A stretch of 64,000 bases of DNA from Bosea sp. AS-1 (GCF_002220095.1 NZ_CP022372.1:5024501-5088500), one strand, 5' to 3'. Positions 43,741 through 53,597 are shown, numbered from the stretch's first letter. The notes: a model not told the origin generated them from the sequence alone. Numbers and translations are program-made.

Positions 43741-43988
43741 GGCGGAAGCCCGTCAGGCAGAGGGTTTGCGTCGGCCGGCGGTCGCATAGCGCGAGGGCAA
43801 TGACAAGGGCAAAGCCAACGCGAACGCCGAAGCGCCATGCTCTCACGGCCCATATTTCGGAAAAGTTATTTGGTTCCATGTCTTGCAGGCATGCCGGCCA
43901 CGCTCGACGCAGCGTTGATTGTCATGATTCCAAGGTGAAGCTTGGCAATATGGCCGCTGCGCCGGTCGCCGATGCAACGAGGTCCTCC

Positions 43989-44729
43989 ATGCCGTCCCCC
44001 TCGCCCAGCCGGCGCCAGTTTCTCGCCTCCACCGGAATGATGCTGCTGATCGCCTCGATCCCCGAGGCGCGGGCGGCGGAGCATTCGGGCACCTTGCCCT
44101 GGAAGCCCTTCGCGGCCCTGCCCCCCACTCCCTTGCCGGGCGGGCGCTGGTACGTCTTCACGCCCGACGAGGTTCGCACCGTCGAGGCGATCGTCGACCG
44201 GCTGATTCCGGCAGACGAGCTGAGCATCGGCGGCAAGGAAGCCGGTTGCGCGAGCTTCATCGACCGCCAGCTCGCCGGCAGCTTCGGCTCGTCGGAACGC
44301 CTCTACACGCAAGGCCCTTTCGCCGCCGGGCTGCCGACCCAGGGCTACCAGGGCAGCGAAACGCCGACCGGCCGCTATCGCGAAGGGCTCGCCGCCCTGA
44401 ACAAGCACACGCGCGCCACGCTCGGCGGCAAGGCCTTCTTCGAGCTGGCACCGGCGGATCAGGACAAGGCCCTGCAGGATTTCGAGGCCGGCAAGGTCGA
44501 CTACAAACCGGCAGCAGGCTTCTTCAACCTCGTGCTGCAGAACACGATGGAAGGCTTCTTCGCCGACCCGATCTATGGCGGCAACAAGGACATGGCCGGC
44601 TGGAAATTCATCGGCTTCCCGGGCGCCCGCTACGATTACCGCGACTATGTCACGGCTCACAACAAACCCTTCCCCCTACCGCCTTTATCGATAGCCGGGC
44701 GGCCGGAATGGAAGACGGGCGACAAGTAA
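43989..44729 (+). CDS. Gluconate 2-dehydrogenase subunit 3-like protein (Tat-exported)
   Basis: A 246-residue protein with a twin-arginine signal (SRRQFLASTGMMLLIASIPEARA). The mature part contains FTPDEVRTVEAIVDRLIPADELSIGGKEAGCASFID, typical of subunit 3, which escorts the flavoprotein through the Tat system and joins the complex. It ends 16 bases before the GMC flavoprotein gene. ATG 43989 has GAGG upstream; an ATG at 43950 would lengthen the region before the twin arginines. Confidence 0.85.
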   Translation: MPSPSPSRRQFLASTGMMLLIASIPEARAAEHSGTLPWKPFAALPPTPLPGGRWYVFTPDEVRTVEAIVDRLIPADELSIGGKEAGCASFIDRQLAGSFGSSERLYTQGPFAAGLPTQGYQGSETPTGRYREGLAALNKHTRATLGGKAFFELAPADQDKALQDFEAGKVDYKPAAGFFNLVLQNTMEGFFADPIYGGNKDMAGWKFIGFPGARYDYRDYVTAHNKPFPLPPLSIAGRPEWKTGDK

Positions 44730-44745
44730 GGCCGGGAGCAGAGAG

Positions 44746-46509
44746 ATGGCACGCAAACTGCCCCGCAAGGACGTCGTCATCGTCGGGCTCGGCTGGACCG
44801 GTTCGATCCTGGCGCATGAGCTGACCGATGCCGGCCTCGATGTCGTCGCGATCGAACGCGGCCCCTGGCGCGATACGGCGACAGATTTCAACGTCGCCTA
44901 TGCGCCCGATGAGTTGCGCTACGCCGTGCGCAAGGACCTGTTCCTGCAGCCGGCTCAGGAAGCGATGACGATGCGCAACAACGTCTCGCAGACGGCGCTG
45001 CCGATGCGCGACTACGGCTCCTTCCTGCCCGGCACCGGCGTCGGCGGCGCGGGCACGCACTGGAACGGCCATACCTGGCGCTTCTTCCCGAGCGACTTCG
45101 TGCTCAAGACGCATCTGACCGAGCGCTACGGCGCCGACCGGATCGCCGACCTCCAGATCCAGGACTGGGGCGTCACCTATGACGAACTGGAAAGCGCCTT
45201 CGACCGCTTCGAATATCTCTGCGGCATTTCCGGCAAGGCCGGAAACCTGAACGGCGCGGTCCAGCAGGGCGGCAACCCCTTCGAGGGTCCGCGCAAGCGC
45301 GACTATCCGCTGCCGCCGATGCAGATGACCTATGCGCCGACGCTGTTCGCGGAAGCGGCGCGGTCCAAGGGCCTGCACCCCTTCCCCACGCCCTCCGCCA
45401 ATCTCTCCGGGCCTTATGTCAATCCGCTCGGCATCGCGATGGGGCAGTGCACGGCCTGCGGCTTCTGCGAGCGCTTCGGCTGCGCCAACTACTCGAAATC
45501 GAGCGCGCACACGACCGTGCTGCCGGTCCTGATGCGCAAATCGAATTTCGAGGCGCGCACCGAATGCGAGGTGCTCAAGATCAACCTCGCGCCTGACGGC
45601 AAGACGGCGACCGGCGTCACTTATATCGACGTCAACGGCGAGACCTTCGAGCAGCCGGCCGACCTCGTCCTGCTGAATGCCTATGGGCTGTTCAACATCA
45701 GGCTGATGCTGCTCTCCGGCATCGGCAAGCCCTATGATCCCTCGACCGGCGAAGGCACGGTCGGGCGCAACTACTGCTATCAGACCAATGCCGGGGCGCA
45801 GGTCTTCTTCGAGGGCAAATACATCAATCCGTTCATCGCGGCCGGCGCGCTCGGCCAGACAGTGGACGACTACAATGGCGACGCCTTCGACCATGGCCCG
45901 CTGAATTTCGTCGGCGGCGCCGGCATCAACTGCATCCCGACGAACGGACGCCCGATCCAGTACCGGCCGGTGCCTCCGGGCACGCCGCGCTGGGGCTCCG
46001 CCTGGAAGAAGGCGACGAAGCAGTATTACAACAACACGCTGACCTTCTCGTCGCAGGGCTCCTCCTATGCGACGCGCGGCAACTATGTCGACCTCGATCC
46101 GACCTACAAGGACCGCTTCGGCCGGCCGCTGCTGCGCATCACCTTCGACTTCCCAGACAACGACATCCGCATGTCGAACTTCGTCAGCGACCGCATGAAG
46201 GAGATCGCCGACGCGCTCGGCGGCAAGCAGTCCGTCGTCGCCAAGCTGCAGAAGGGCTGGAACTCCGTACCCTACCAGAGCACGCACAACACCGGCGGCG
46301 CGATCATGGGCACCGACCCCAGGACCAGCGCCGTCAACCGGCACCTGCAGAGCTGGGACGTGCCGAACGTCTTCGTCATCGGCGCTTCCGCTTTCCCGCA
46401 GAACGCCGGCAAGAACCCGACCGGCCCGGTCGGCGCGCTCGCCTACTGGGCGGCCGACGCGATCCGCAACCACTACCTCAAGAACCCCGGCAAGCTGGTG
46501 GAAGCATGA
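44746..46509 (+). CDS. GMC oxidoreductase, FAD-dependent dehydrogenase large subunit
   Basis: A 587-residue flavoprotein of the gluconate/glucose dehydrogenase type. FAD motif VVIVGLGWTGSILAHEL (about 10-26), LPGTGVGGAGTHWNGH, and the C-terminal GMC end HNTGGAIMGTDP and SAFPQNAGKNPTGPVGALAY. A cysteine set QCTACGFCERFGC from residue 235 matches the iron-sulfur motif of bacterial FAD-GDH. It oxidises a sugar or sugar acid in the periplasm and passes electrons to the cytochrome encoded next, with which it overlaps in ATGA. It has no signal of its own, so it relies on subunit 3. Confidence 0.9.
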   Translation: MARKLPRKDVVIVGLGWTGSILAHELTDAGLDVVAIERGPWRDTATDFNVAYAPDELRYAVRKDLFLQPAQEAMTMRNNVSQTALPMRDYGSFLPGTGVGGAGTHWNGHTWRFFPSDFVLKTHLTERYGADRIADLQIQDWGVTYDELESAFDRFEYLCGISGKAGNLNGAVQQGGNPFEGPRKRDYPLPPMQMTYAPTLFAEAARSKGLHPFPTPSANLSGPYVNPLGIAMGQCTACGFCERFGCANYSKSSAHTTVLPVLMRKSNFEARTECEVLKINLAPDGKTATGVTYIDVNGETFEQPADLVLLNAYGLFNIRLMLLSGIGKPYDPSTGEGTVGRNYCYQTNAGAQVFFEGKYINPFIAAGALGQTVDDYNGDAFDHGPLNFVGGAGINCIPTNGRPIQYRPVPPGTPRWGSAWKKATKQYYNNTLTFSSQGSSYATRGNYVDLDPTYKDRFGRPLLRITFDFPDNDIRMSNFVSDRMKEIADALGGKQSVVAKLQKGWNSVPYQSTHNTGGAIMGTDPRTSAVNRHLQSWDVPNVFVIGASAFPQNAGKNPTGPVGALAYWAADAIRNHYLKNPGKLVEA

Positions 46510-47726
46510 AGAAGGCAGCGCTCCTCGCCGGCCTTGCGGCCGCAGCCATCGTCGGGACGCAAGGTCTTGCCTCCGACCTGTTCGACCGCATCAATGCCGG
46601 CCGCTACCAGGCCATCCTGGCCGATTGCGCGGCCTGCCACACCAAGCCCGGCGGCAAGCCCTTTGCCGGCGGCGCGCCGCTGCAGACGCCCTTCGGCGCC
46701 CTGGTGCCGTCCAATATCACGCCTGACGCCGAAACCGGCATCGGCTCATGGACCTATGCGGATTTCCGCAGCGCGCTGAAGACCGGCATCGGCAAGGACG
46801 GCAAGCGGCTCTATCCGGCGATGCCTTACCCGGCCTATGCCGCGATGAAGGATTCCGACATCGCCGATCTCTGGGCCTATTTCCAGAAGGTCGAGCCGGT
46901 CTCGAACCGCGTCGTCTCGAACCAGCTCCCCTTTCCGTTCAGCATCCGCACCGCGATGATCGGCTGGAACCTCCTCAACTTCTCGCCGAAGGAATTCCAG
47001 CCCGACCCGAACAAGACGGCGGAATGGAATCGCGGCGCCTATCTCGTCACGGGAGCCGGCCATTGCGGCACCTGCCACACGCCGAAGAACATGACCGGCG
47101 CCGACAAGGGCGACGAATTCCTGCGCGGCGGCAATCTGCAGAGCTGGTACGCGCCCAACATCACCAGCGACGCGCATAAGGGCATCGGCAGTTGGTCGGC
47201 CGAGGATATCGTTGCCTACCTCAAGACCGGCGCGAACCGCTTCGACATCGCGTCGGGGCCGATGGCGGAGGCCGTCAGCCACTCCACCAGCCTGTGGAAC
47301 GACGCCGATCTCAAGGCTGTCGCGACCTATCTCAAGGACGTGAAGGGCGACAGCACTGCGGCTCCGCCGCCGATCCCGGCAACCGAAGCGGCGATGACCG
47401 CCGGCAAGGCGATCTATCTCGACCGCTGCTCGGCCTGCCATGTCTCGACCGGTCAGGGGCAGGCTTCGCTGTTCCCGACCCTGGCCAAGGCGCCGGTGGT
47501 CAACAATGGTGATCCGACCTCGCTGATCCGTGTCGTACTGCAAGGCAGCCAGGCGGCCGCGACGAGCGCCAAGCCGACGACGCCGGCGATGCCCTCCTTC
47601 GGCTGGAACCTCAGCGATGCCGACGTCGCCAACGTGCTGACCTATGTCCGCAACAGCTGGGGCAACGCCGCCCCGCCCGTGACCGCCGGGCAGGTCAAGG
47701 ATCTGCGGGCCGCGCTGACACGGTAG
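46506..47726 (+). CDS. Triheme cytochrome c subunit of the dehydrogenase complex
   Basis: A 406-residue exported protein with signal peptide (ALLAGLAAAAIVGTQGLAS) and three CxxCH sites: CAACH from Cys41, CGTCH from Cys187, CSACH from Cys308. This is the architecture of the membrane-linked cytochrome subunit in alcohol and gluconate dehydrogenases, which hands electrons to ubiquinone or the respiratory chain. Third gene of the three-gene complex operon; ends 3 bases from the convergent regulator gene. Confidence 0.92.
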   Translation: MKKAALLAGLAAAAIVGTQGLASDLFDRINAGRYQAILADCAACHTKPGGKPFAGGAPLQTPFGALVPSNITPDAETGIGSWTYADFRSALKTGIGKDGKRLYPAMPYPAYAAMKDSDIADLWAYFQKVEPVSNRVVSNQLPFPFSIRTAMIGWNLLNFSPKEFQPDPNKTAEWNRGAYLVTGAGHCGTCHTPKNMTGADKGDEFLRGGNLQSWYAPNITSDAHKGIGSWSAEDIVAYLKTGANRFDIASGPMAEAVSHSTSLWNDADLKAVATYLKDVKGDSTAAPPPIPATEAAMTAGKAIYLDRCSACHVSTGQGQASLFPTLAKAPVVNNGDPTSLIRVVLQGSQAAATSAKPTTPAMPSFGWNLSDADVANVLTYVRNSWGNAAPPVTAGQVKDLRAALTR

Positions 47727-47729
47727 GCT

Positions 47730-48203
47730 TCAGATCGGGACCGCGAGCCCGGTCTTGACCCGGTCCATGGCGACGAAGCTGCGAAACTTGCGGATGTTGG
47801 GATTGGCGAAGAAGAGCCGGCGGGTCAGCGCCTCATAGGCCGTCATGCTCGGCACCAGAACGACCAGCATGAAGTCGACCTCGCCGGTGACGTAGTAGCA
47901 CTGCTGCACCTCCGGCGCCGCCAGGAAGGCGCTCTTGGCGGCATCGATGTCGGGTGCCGTCTCGCTGACCAGCTCGACCTCGACGAAGAGCGTGATCGGA
48001 TGGCCGAGAGCCGCCGGGTCGACCACAGCGACATTGGCCCGGATGACGCCCTGCGCCTCCATGCGACGGATGCGGCGCTGCACCGCCGGGGCCGACAAGT
48101 TCACCTGCTCGCCGATCACCCGCTGCGGGGTCGTGTTGTCCTGCTGGAGGATGGCGAGGATCGCCCGATCGAAAGCGTCGAGTTGGACATCCGGCTCGGC
48201 CAC
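47730..48203 (-). CDS. Lrp/AsnC-family transcriptional regulator
   Basis: A 157-residue protein. HTH: LDAFDRAILAILQQDNTTPQRVIGEQVNLSAPAVQRRIRRME (in pieces: DRAILAIL, SAPAVQRRI). RAM sensor domain about 75-150 with CYYVTGEVDFMLVVLVP. Start GTG 48203 follows GGAGGGCGGC; a GTG at 48230 is possible. Divergent from diaminopropionate ammonia-lyase, which it probably controls in response to an amino acid. Confidence 0.87.
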   Translation of the reverse strand: MAEPDVQLDAFDRAILAILQQDNTTPQRVIGEQVNLSAPAVQRRIRRMEAQGVIRANVAVVDPAALGHPITLFVEVELVSETAPDIDAAKSAFLAAPEVQQCYYVTGEVDFMLVVLVPSMTAYEALTRRLFFANPNIRKFRSFVAMDRVKTGLAVPI

Positions 48204-48308
48204 GCCGCCCTCCGCGAAACAAACTTGCACAGTGCCAGCGCAGTTTCAGCGCAACTTTCATCGGTTTTGCAATATCCATTCATCAAACGACAGAATGGCG
48301 AGGCGACG

Positions 48309-49496
48309 ATGCTGCTGCTCAACACGCACCATGACTACGGGCGCGATCTCGACCCGGTGGATCTCGCGACGCTCGGCCCGGAAGGTGCGGCAGCGATCAC
48401 ACGCCATCTCGCCCAGCGCCCGGGCCATGCGCGGACCCCTCTCCATTCGCTGCCGGGGCTGGCGGCGGCGCTCGGGATCGGCGGGCTCTATATCAAGGAT
48501 GAGGGCCAACGCCTCGGCCTCGGCAGCTTCAAGGCGCTCGGCGGTGCCTATGCCGTAATCCGGCTGGTGCTGGAGGCTGCTGCCGCCAAGCTCGGCCGGA
48601 CGCTCGACGATTCCGACATCAACGACCCGGCTGTGCGGGCCGTTGCGGCTGGCATGACCTTCGCCTGCGCAACCGACGGCAACCATGGCCGATCCGTCGC
48701 GCAGGGCGCTGAGCTCGTCGGCGCCCGCTCCGTGGTCTTCGTCCATGGCGGTGTCAGCGACGAGCGCGTCGCAGCCATCGCCCGCTTCGGCGCCGAGATG
48801 GTGCGCGTCGCCGGCACCTATGACGATTCGATCGTCGAGGCGGCGCGCGTCGCGGCGGAACAGGGTTGGACCGTCGTCTCCGACACCTCCTGGGACGGCT
48901 ACGAACGCATTCCAGGCCTGGTGATGCAGGGCTATACCGCGATCGCCCAGGAGGCCTTCGATCAGCTTCCCGCGCGGCCGAGCCATGTCTTCGTCCAGGC
49001 GGGCGTCGGCGGCATCGCCGCGGCGCTGGCCGCGCAGATGTTGACGCAGTTCGGCGCCGACCGCCCCTTCTTCACCGTGGTCGAGCCCGAGCTTGCAGCC
49101 TGCATCTTCGAAGCCGCGCGGCAGGGTCATCCGGTCAAGATCGCGCATGGCGCGCCGACCGTGATGGCGATGCTCGAGTGCTACGATCCCTCGCCCTTGG
49201 CACTGCGCGTGCTCTACCGCGCTGCCGACGCTTTCCTCACGGCTGCCGATTCCGACGCGGTCGAGGCGATGAACCGCTTGGCACGACCGGCTTCGAACGA
49301 TCCCGCGATCGTCGCCGGCGAGAGCGGCTCAGCCGGCCTCGCAGGACTGCTGGCGGCCCTGCACCATCCGCAGACGCGCGCGGCTTTGAAGCTCGACCGC
49401 GCGTCCAAGGTCTTCCTCGTCAACACCGAAGGCGCGACCGATCCGGCGCGCTATGCCGAGCTGGTCGGATTGTCACCTGAAGAGGTGGCACGGTGA
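48309..49496 (+). CDS. dpaL: Diaminopropionate ammonia-lyase
   Basis: A 395-residue fold-type-II PLP enzyme. PLP lysine K75 in GLGSFKALGGAYA, TDGNHGRSVAQGAELVG and the phosphate loop QAGVGGIAAALAA identify it, with ESGSAGLAGLLAAL near the C-terminus. It splits 2,3-diaminopropionate to pyruvate and two ammonia. Length fits the family (about 400). The start ATG 48309 lies 105 bases from the divergent Lrp-type gene. Coupled by a GTGA overlap to a glutathione-transferase gene. Confidence 0.87.
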   Translation: MLLLNTHHDYGRDLDPVDLATLGPEGAAAITRHLAQRPGHARTPLHSLPGLAAALGIGGLYIKDEGQRLGLGSFKALGGAYAVIRLVLEAAAAKLGRTLDDSDINDPAVRAVAAGMTFACATDGNHGRSVAQGAELVGARSVVFVHGGVSDERVAAIARFGAEMVRVAGTYDDSIVEAARVAAEQGWTVVSDTSWDGYERIPGLVMQGYTAIAQEAFDQLPARPSHVFVQAGVGGIAAALAAQMLTQFGADRPFFTVVEPELAACIFEAARQGHPVKIAHGAPTVMAMLECYDPSPLALRVLYRAADAFLTAADSDAVEAMNRLARPASNDPAIVAGESGSAGLAGLLAALHHPQTRAALKLDRASKVFLVNTEGATDPARYAELVGLSPEEVAR

Positions 49497-50170
49497 ATCG
49501 GCCTCTGGAGAAGGGCGTGGCGCCGCTGCCGCTCTACTCCCAGAGCCATTCGCCCTATGCCCGCAAGGTCGTGGTCTTTGCCCACGAAGCCGGGCTCGCA
49601 GAGCGACTCGCGGTGCTGCATCACGAAACCAGCCCGACCAACCGCAACGATGCCGTCTTCGCCGTCAACCCGCTCGGCAAGGTGCCGGTGCTGATCACGC
49701 CGGAGGCTGGGACGATCTTCGATTCCCTGGTGATCTGCGACTATCTCGACGGCCTCCACGCGGGGCCACGCCTGATCCCGACCGACGGCCCGGCGCGCTG
49801 GGACGCGCTGCGCCTACATGCCATCGCGCAAGGTCTCTGCGACGCCGGCATCGCGTTGCGCTGGGAGACCGAGCGCCGCCCCGCTCATCTGCGCCATCCG
49901 CCGCTGGCCGAGGGGCAGGCCGCCAAGCTGGCCGAATCCTACGACGTCATCGAGCGGCAGAACGGGCTCGACGGCCCTATCCATCTCGGCCACATCGCGC
50001 TGGCGACGGCGCTTGCCTGGTTGGAATTCCGGGTGCTGCCGGATTTCCGTGCCGGCCGGCCCAAGCTCGCGCTCTGGTACGAAGCCTTCTCCGCGCGCCC
50101 GTCGATGAAGGCGACGGATTATTCCGGGGAGACGCAGGATGCTCCGTCGGCCGCTGCCATTGCCGGATGA
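49493..50170 (+). CDS. Glutathione S-transferase family protein
   Basis: A 225-residue protein. Thioredoxin-like N-terminal half: PLYSQSHSPYARKVVVFAHE and NPLGKVPVLITPEAGTIFDSLVICDYL, with the cis-Pro in KVPVL and the glutathione-contacting DS pair. A helical C-terminal half with HIALATALAWLEFRV. Start is GTG 49493 in the GTGA overlap with dpaL. The substrate is unknown; linkage with dpaL is by translation coupling. Confidence 0.85.
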   Translation: MNRPLEKGVAPLPLYSQSHSPYARKVVVFAHEAGLAERLAVLHHETSPTNRNDAVFAVNPLGKVPVLITPEAGTIFDSLVICDYLDGLHAGPRLIPTDGPARWDALRLHAIAQGLCDAGIALRWETERRPAHLRHPPLAEGQAAKLAESYDVIERQNGLDGPIHLGHIALATALAWLEFRVLPDFRAGRPKLALWYEAFSARPSMKATDYSGETQDAPSAAAIAG

Positions 50171-50231
50171 CCGGCTGACGTCGTAGCAGGGACGCGCGGC
50201 CCGCCATCCGGCCGCCTGCCGGAGGCCCCCG

Positions 50232-51428
50232 ATGAAGCTTCGTCCCGATACGCTGGCGATGACGGCCGTCCTCGCCATGCTGACGGCGCTGGGCCCGCTC
50301 TCGACCGATTTCTACCTGCCTTCGCTGCCCGAAATCGTCCAGGTCATGAGAACGGATGTCGCCGGCGCGCAGGCGACGCTCTCTTCCTTCCTCTTCGGCT
50401 TTGCCGCCGGGCAGATCGTCTGGGGGCCGCTGTCGGACCGGCTCGGCCGCCGGCCGATCCTGCTCGCGGGGCTGGGCCTGTTCGCGCTGGCGACACTCGC
50501 CTGCGCCTTTGCGCCCTCGATCGAGGCCTTGACCGCGGCCCGCGCGCTGCAGGCGCTTGGCGCCTCGGGGCCGATCGTACTCGGGCGCGCCATGGTCCGC
50601 GACCTCTATGAAGGCGCGCGCGCCGGGCGCGAACTGGCCCGGATGGGCACGATCATGGGGCTCGTTCCGGCCATAGCCCCCGTCATGGGCGGCGTGCTGC
50701 AGGTCGCCTTCGGCTGGCGCTCGACCTTCATCGCCTCGCTCGCCTTCGCGCTCGGCCTCGCCGCGCTCATTGCCACCGCGATGCCCGAGACGCTGCGGCA
50801 ACGCTCGCCGCAGCCGCTGTCGTTGCCGGCAATCTTCCGTGGCTACGGTACGCTGCTGCAGAACCGCGCCTTCCGGGTCTATGTAGGCCTGACGGCGCTG
50901 GCCTATGCCGGGCTCTTCGCCTTCATCTCGGGCTCGTCCTTCGTGCTGACGGCCGTCTACGGGCTGACGCCGGTGCAGTACGGCTTCTCCTTCGCCTTCG
51001 GCGTCTTCGGCTATATCGGGGGCACGATCCTGGCCCAGCGCCTTGTCGGCCGGCGCGGCATGGACGGCGTCATCGCGCTCGGCGTGCTGCTGCTCGCCTT
51101 GGGCGGGCTGCTGATGCTCGGCAGCGTCGCCACCGGCGCCGGCGGAGCTTTCGGAGTCGTCTTGTCCTGGGCGGTCTATGCCTGCGGCGTCGGCCTCGTC
51201 ATGCCGCAGGCCCAAGCTTCCGTCATGATGCCCTTCCCCGAGCGCGCCGGGGCGGCCTCCTCCTTCAGCGGGCTTTGCCAGATGCTGCTTTCGGCCTGCG
51301 TCGGGCTCGTCGTCGGCCAGCTGCTGAAGAGCGCCGCGCTGCCCCTGCCGCTGGTAATGTCGACGCTCGGCATCGCGGCCTTCCTGCTGTTCAACCTGAC
51401 CGGCCGCATCCGCGCGGCCAAGAGCTGA
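50232..51428 (+). CDS. MFS drug exporter, Bcr/CflA type
   Basis: A 398-residue protein with 12 predicted transmembrane segments. The opening LGPLSTDFYLPSLPEIVQVM and motif A GPLSDRLGRRPILLAGL are those of Bcr/CflA proton-driven exporters. No divergent regulator is present. The ATG is preceded by GGAGG. Ends 3 bases from the convergent penicillin-binding protein gene. Confidence 0.88.
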   Translation: MKLRPDTLAMTAVLAMLTALGPLSTDFYLPSLPEIVQVMRTDVAGAQATLSSFLFGFAAGQIVWGPLSDRLGRRPILLAGLGLFALATLACAFAPSIEALTAARALQALGASGPIVLGRAMVRDLYEGARAGRELARMGTIMGLVPAIAPVMGGVLQVAFGWRSTFIASLAFALGLAALIATAMPETLRQRSPQPLSLPAIFRGYGTLLQNRAFRVYVGLTALAYAGLFAFISGSSFVLTAVYGLTPVQYGFSFAFGVFGYIGGTILAQRLVGRRGMDGVIALGVLLLALGGLLMLGSVATGAGGAFGVVLSWAVYACGVGLVMPQAQASVMMPFPERAGAASSFSGLCQMLLSACVGLVVGQLLKSAALPLPLVMSTLGIAAFLLFNLTGRIRAAKS

Positions 51429-51431
51429 CGA

Positions 51432-53597
51432 TCAGCCGCCGAACAGACGCTCGAAGAAGTTCTTCTCCTGTGGCTGTGGCGGCACCCAGGCGCGATCGCC
51501 GCCGAGCGGCATCGGGCCGCCCTGCTGCTGCGGCGCGGCCTGCGCGACTGGCGCCTCGATCGGCGTCGGCGCGCCCTGCCAGAAGCCGCCGGGCAGCGGG
51601 ATCGGCTGCGCCCCGGCATGGGCGAGCTTCATGTACTTGCCCCAGATCTCGCCGGGCAGGCCGCTGCCGGTGACGCGGCGCATCTGCGAATTGTCGTCAT
51701 TGCCGACCCAGACCGAAGTGACGAGCCGGGCGGTGAAGCCGACGAACCAGGCGTCGCGGTAATCCTGCGTCGTGCCCGACTTGCCGCCGACCTCCCAGCC
51801 GGGGATGTTGAACTTGCTGCCGGTGCCACCGTTCATGACGCCGTAGAACATCGTATCCATCATCGCCAGCGGCTGCTTCTGGATGACCGGGCCGAAGCTG
51901 TTGGCCTTGCGGGCATAGACGACCTTGCCGTTGGTGGCCTTCACCTCGCGGATGACATAGGGCAGCACCGACTGGCCGCCATTGGCGAAGGTGGCGTAGG
52001 CCGCCGTCATCTCGAGCGGCGTCACCTCGGAGGTGCCGAGCGCCAGCGACGGATTGGGCTGAAGCGCCGAGCTGATGCCGAGGCGCTGCGCGGTGCGGAC
52101 GACCTCACGCGGCGTGACCTCCTGGATCAGCCGGGCCGCGACGGTGTTGAGCGAATGCTGCATCGCGGTGCGCAGCGTCACCGGGCCGCGATAGGAGCGC
52201 GAGTAGTTCTCCGGCTCCCAGCCCTTGATCGAGATCGGCGCGTCGTCGCGGATCGTGTCAGGGGTCAGTCCCTTCTCCATCGCCGTCAGATAGACGAAGG
52301 GCTTGAAGGAGGAGCCCGGCTGGCGGCGCGCGGCTGTGGCGCGATTGAACTGACTCTTGGTGTAGTCGCGACCGCCGATGAGCGCGCGGATGGCACCGTC
52401 CGGCGCCAGCGAGACGACCGCCCCTTGGGAGGCGTGCAGCTTGGCGCCCTGCGCCGCCAGCGCGTCGACGAGGATGGTCTCGGCCGAGCTCTGCAATTTG
52501 GTGTCGATCGTCGTCAGCACGGTGACGTCGCCGTCGACCGCACCGATGAAGTCGTCGAGCACGTCCATGACGTAGTCGGCCGCGTAATTGACCGAGCCGG
52601 CACCGGTACGCTCCGGCACCTCGGCAGGCGCCGTCATCGCGGTCTTGGCCGCGTCCTGCGAGATGAAGCCCTGGTCGGCCATCGCGGCGATCACGAGCTT
52701 TGCCCGCTTCTCGGCCAGATCCGGGTTGCGGTTCGGCGCCAGCCGCGACGGCGCCTGGACGAGGCCCGCCAACATCGCCGCCTCGGCGATCGTCACCGAG
52801 CGCGCCGATTTGTTGAAGTAGCGCTGCGCCGCCGCCTCGACGCCATAGGCGCCCGAGCCGAAATAGACGCGATTGAGATAGAGTTCGAGGATCTGGTCCT
52901 TGGTGTAGGTGCGCTCCAGCCACAGCGCCAGGATCGCCTCCTGGATCTTGCGGGCGGCGGTGCGCTCCTGCGTCAGAAAGAGGTTCTTGGCGAGCTGCTG
53001 GGTCAGGGTCGAGCCACCCTGCACGCCGCTGCGACCGCGCAGATTGTTGACCACGGCACGGGTGATGCCGACCGGATCGACGCCGAAATGGTCGTAGAAG
53101 CGCTTGTCCTCGATGGCGACGAAAGCCTTGGGCAGATAGGGGGGCACCTCGCCCAGCGTGATCGTCCGACCGCCTGTCTCGCCGCGATTGGCGAGCAGCG
53201 AGCCGTCGGCCGCGAGGATCGCGATGTTCGGCGGCCGGCGCGGCACGGTGAGCTGGTCGATCGGCGGCAGTTGCGAGGCGTAATAGGCCACGACCCCGCC
53301 AACGCCGATCACGCACCAGAGGCCGAGCACCATCGTCCAGTAGAACAGGCCGCCGAAGAGCGAGCGCCGCCGACGCCGTCCACGCTTCTTGCCGCCACCA
53401 CCGCCGCCGCCCGCGCGCTTGTCGCGGCGCGGGGGATTGCGCAGCTGCCGCTCAGGCTCGGTACGGGCCGGAGCCTTCTGAAAGCGGACCGGACGGTCGT
53501 CGGGAGAAAGACGCATGTCACCATCATCGCGGCTCTCGCCACGCTCATCGCCAAAGGAGGGCTCGCGCCGCTCGCCTCGTGAAAACCGGTCGTTCAT
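51432..53597 (-). CDS. Penicillin-binding protein 1A, bifunctional
   Basis: A 721-residue inner-membrane protein. A basic, glycine-rich cytoplasmic head is followed by a transmembrane helix, then a GT51 glycosyltransferase domain (VAIEDKRFYDHFGVDPVGI, GGSTLTQQLAKNLFL) and a transpeptidase domain with SSFK, SLN and KSGTT motifs. It polymerises and cross-links peptidoglycan. ATG 53597 (MNDRFSRGERREP) is preferred over 53654. The C-terminal tail is rich in proline and glutamine and ends EKNFFERLFGG. Confidence 0.9.
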   Translation of the reverse strand: MNDRFSRGERREPSFGDERGESRDDGDMRLSPDDRPVRFQKAPARTEPERQLRNPPRRDKRAGGGGGGGKKRGRRRRRSLFGGLFYWTMVLGLWCVIGVGGVVAYYASQLPPIDQLTVPRRPPNIAILAADGSLLANRGETGGRTITLGEVPPYLPKAFVAIEDKRFYDHFGVDPVGITRAVVNNLRGRSGVQGGSTLTQQLAKNLFLTQERTAARKIQEAILALWLERTYTKDQILELYLNRVYFGSGAYGVEAAAQRYFNKSARSVTIAEAAMLAGLVQAPSRLAPNRNPDLAEKRAKLVIAAMADQGFISQDAAKTAMTAPAEVPERTGAGSVNYAADYVMDVLDDFIGAVDGDVTVLTTIDTKLQSSAETILVDALAAQGAKLHASQGAVVSLAPDGAIRALIGGRDYTKSQFNRATAARRQPGSSFKPFVYLTAMEKGLTPDTIRDDAPISIKGWEPENYSRSYRGPVTLRTAMQHSLNTVAARLIQEVTPREVVRTAQRLGISSALQPNPSLALGTSEVTPLEMTAAYATFANGGQSVLPYVIREVKATNGKVVYARKANSFGPVIQKQPLAMMDTMFYGVMNGGTGSKFNIPGWEVGGKSGTTQDYRDAWFVGFTARLVTSVWVGNDDNSQMRRVTGSGLPGEIWGKYMKLAHAGAQPIPLPGGFWQGAPTPIEAPVAQAAPQQQGGPMPLGGDRAWVPPQPQEKNFFERLFGG

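Noticed and set aside
41887..43803. 638-codon rightward frame opposite the ClC gene
   Set aside because: Antisense shadow with repetitive charged composition; the minus strand carries clear ClC and CBS motifs.
44650..46473. 607-codon leftward frame opposite the GMC dehydrogenase
   Set aside because: The plus strand has FAD and iron-sulfur motifs and an operon context; the antisense frame has no recognisable fold.
51618..53582. 654-codon rightward frame opposite penicillin-binding protein 1A
   Set aside because: Arg/Asp/His-rich shadow; all catalytic motifs of the penicillin-binding protein are on the minus strand.
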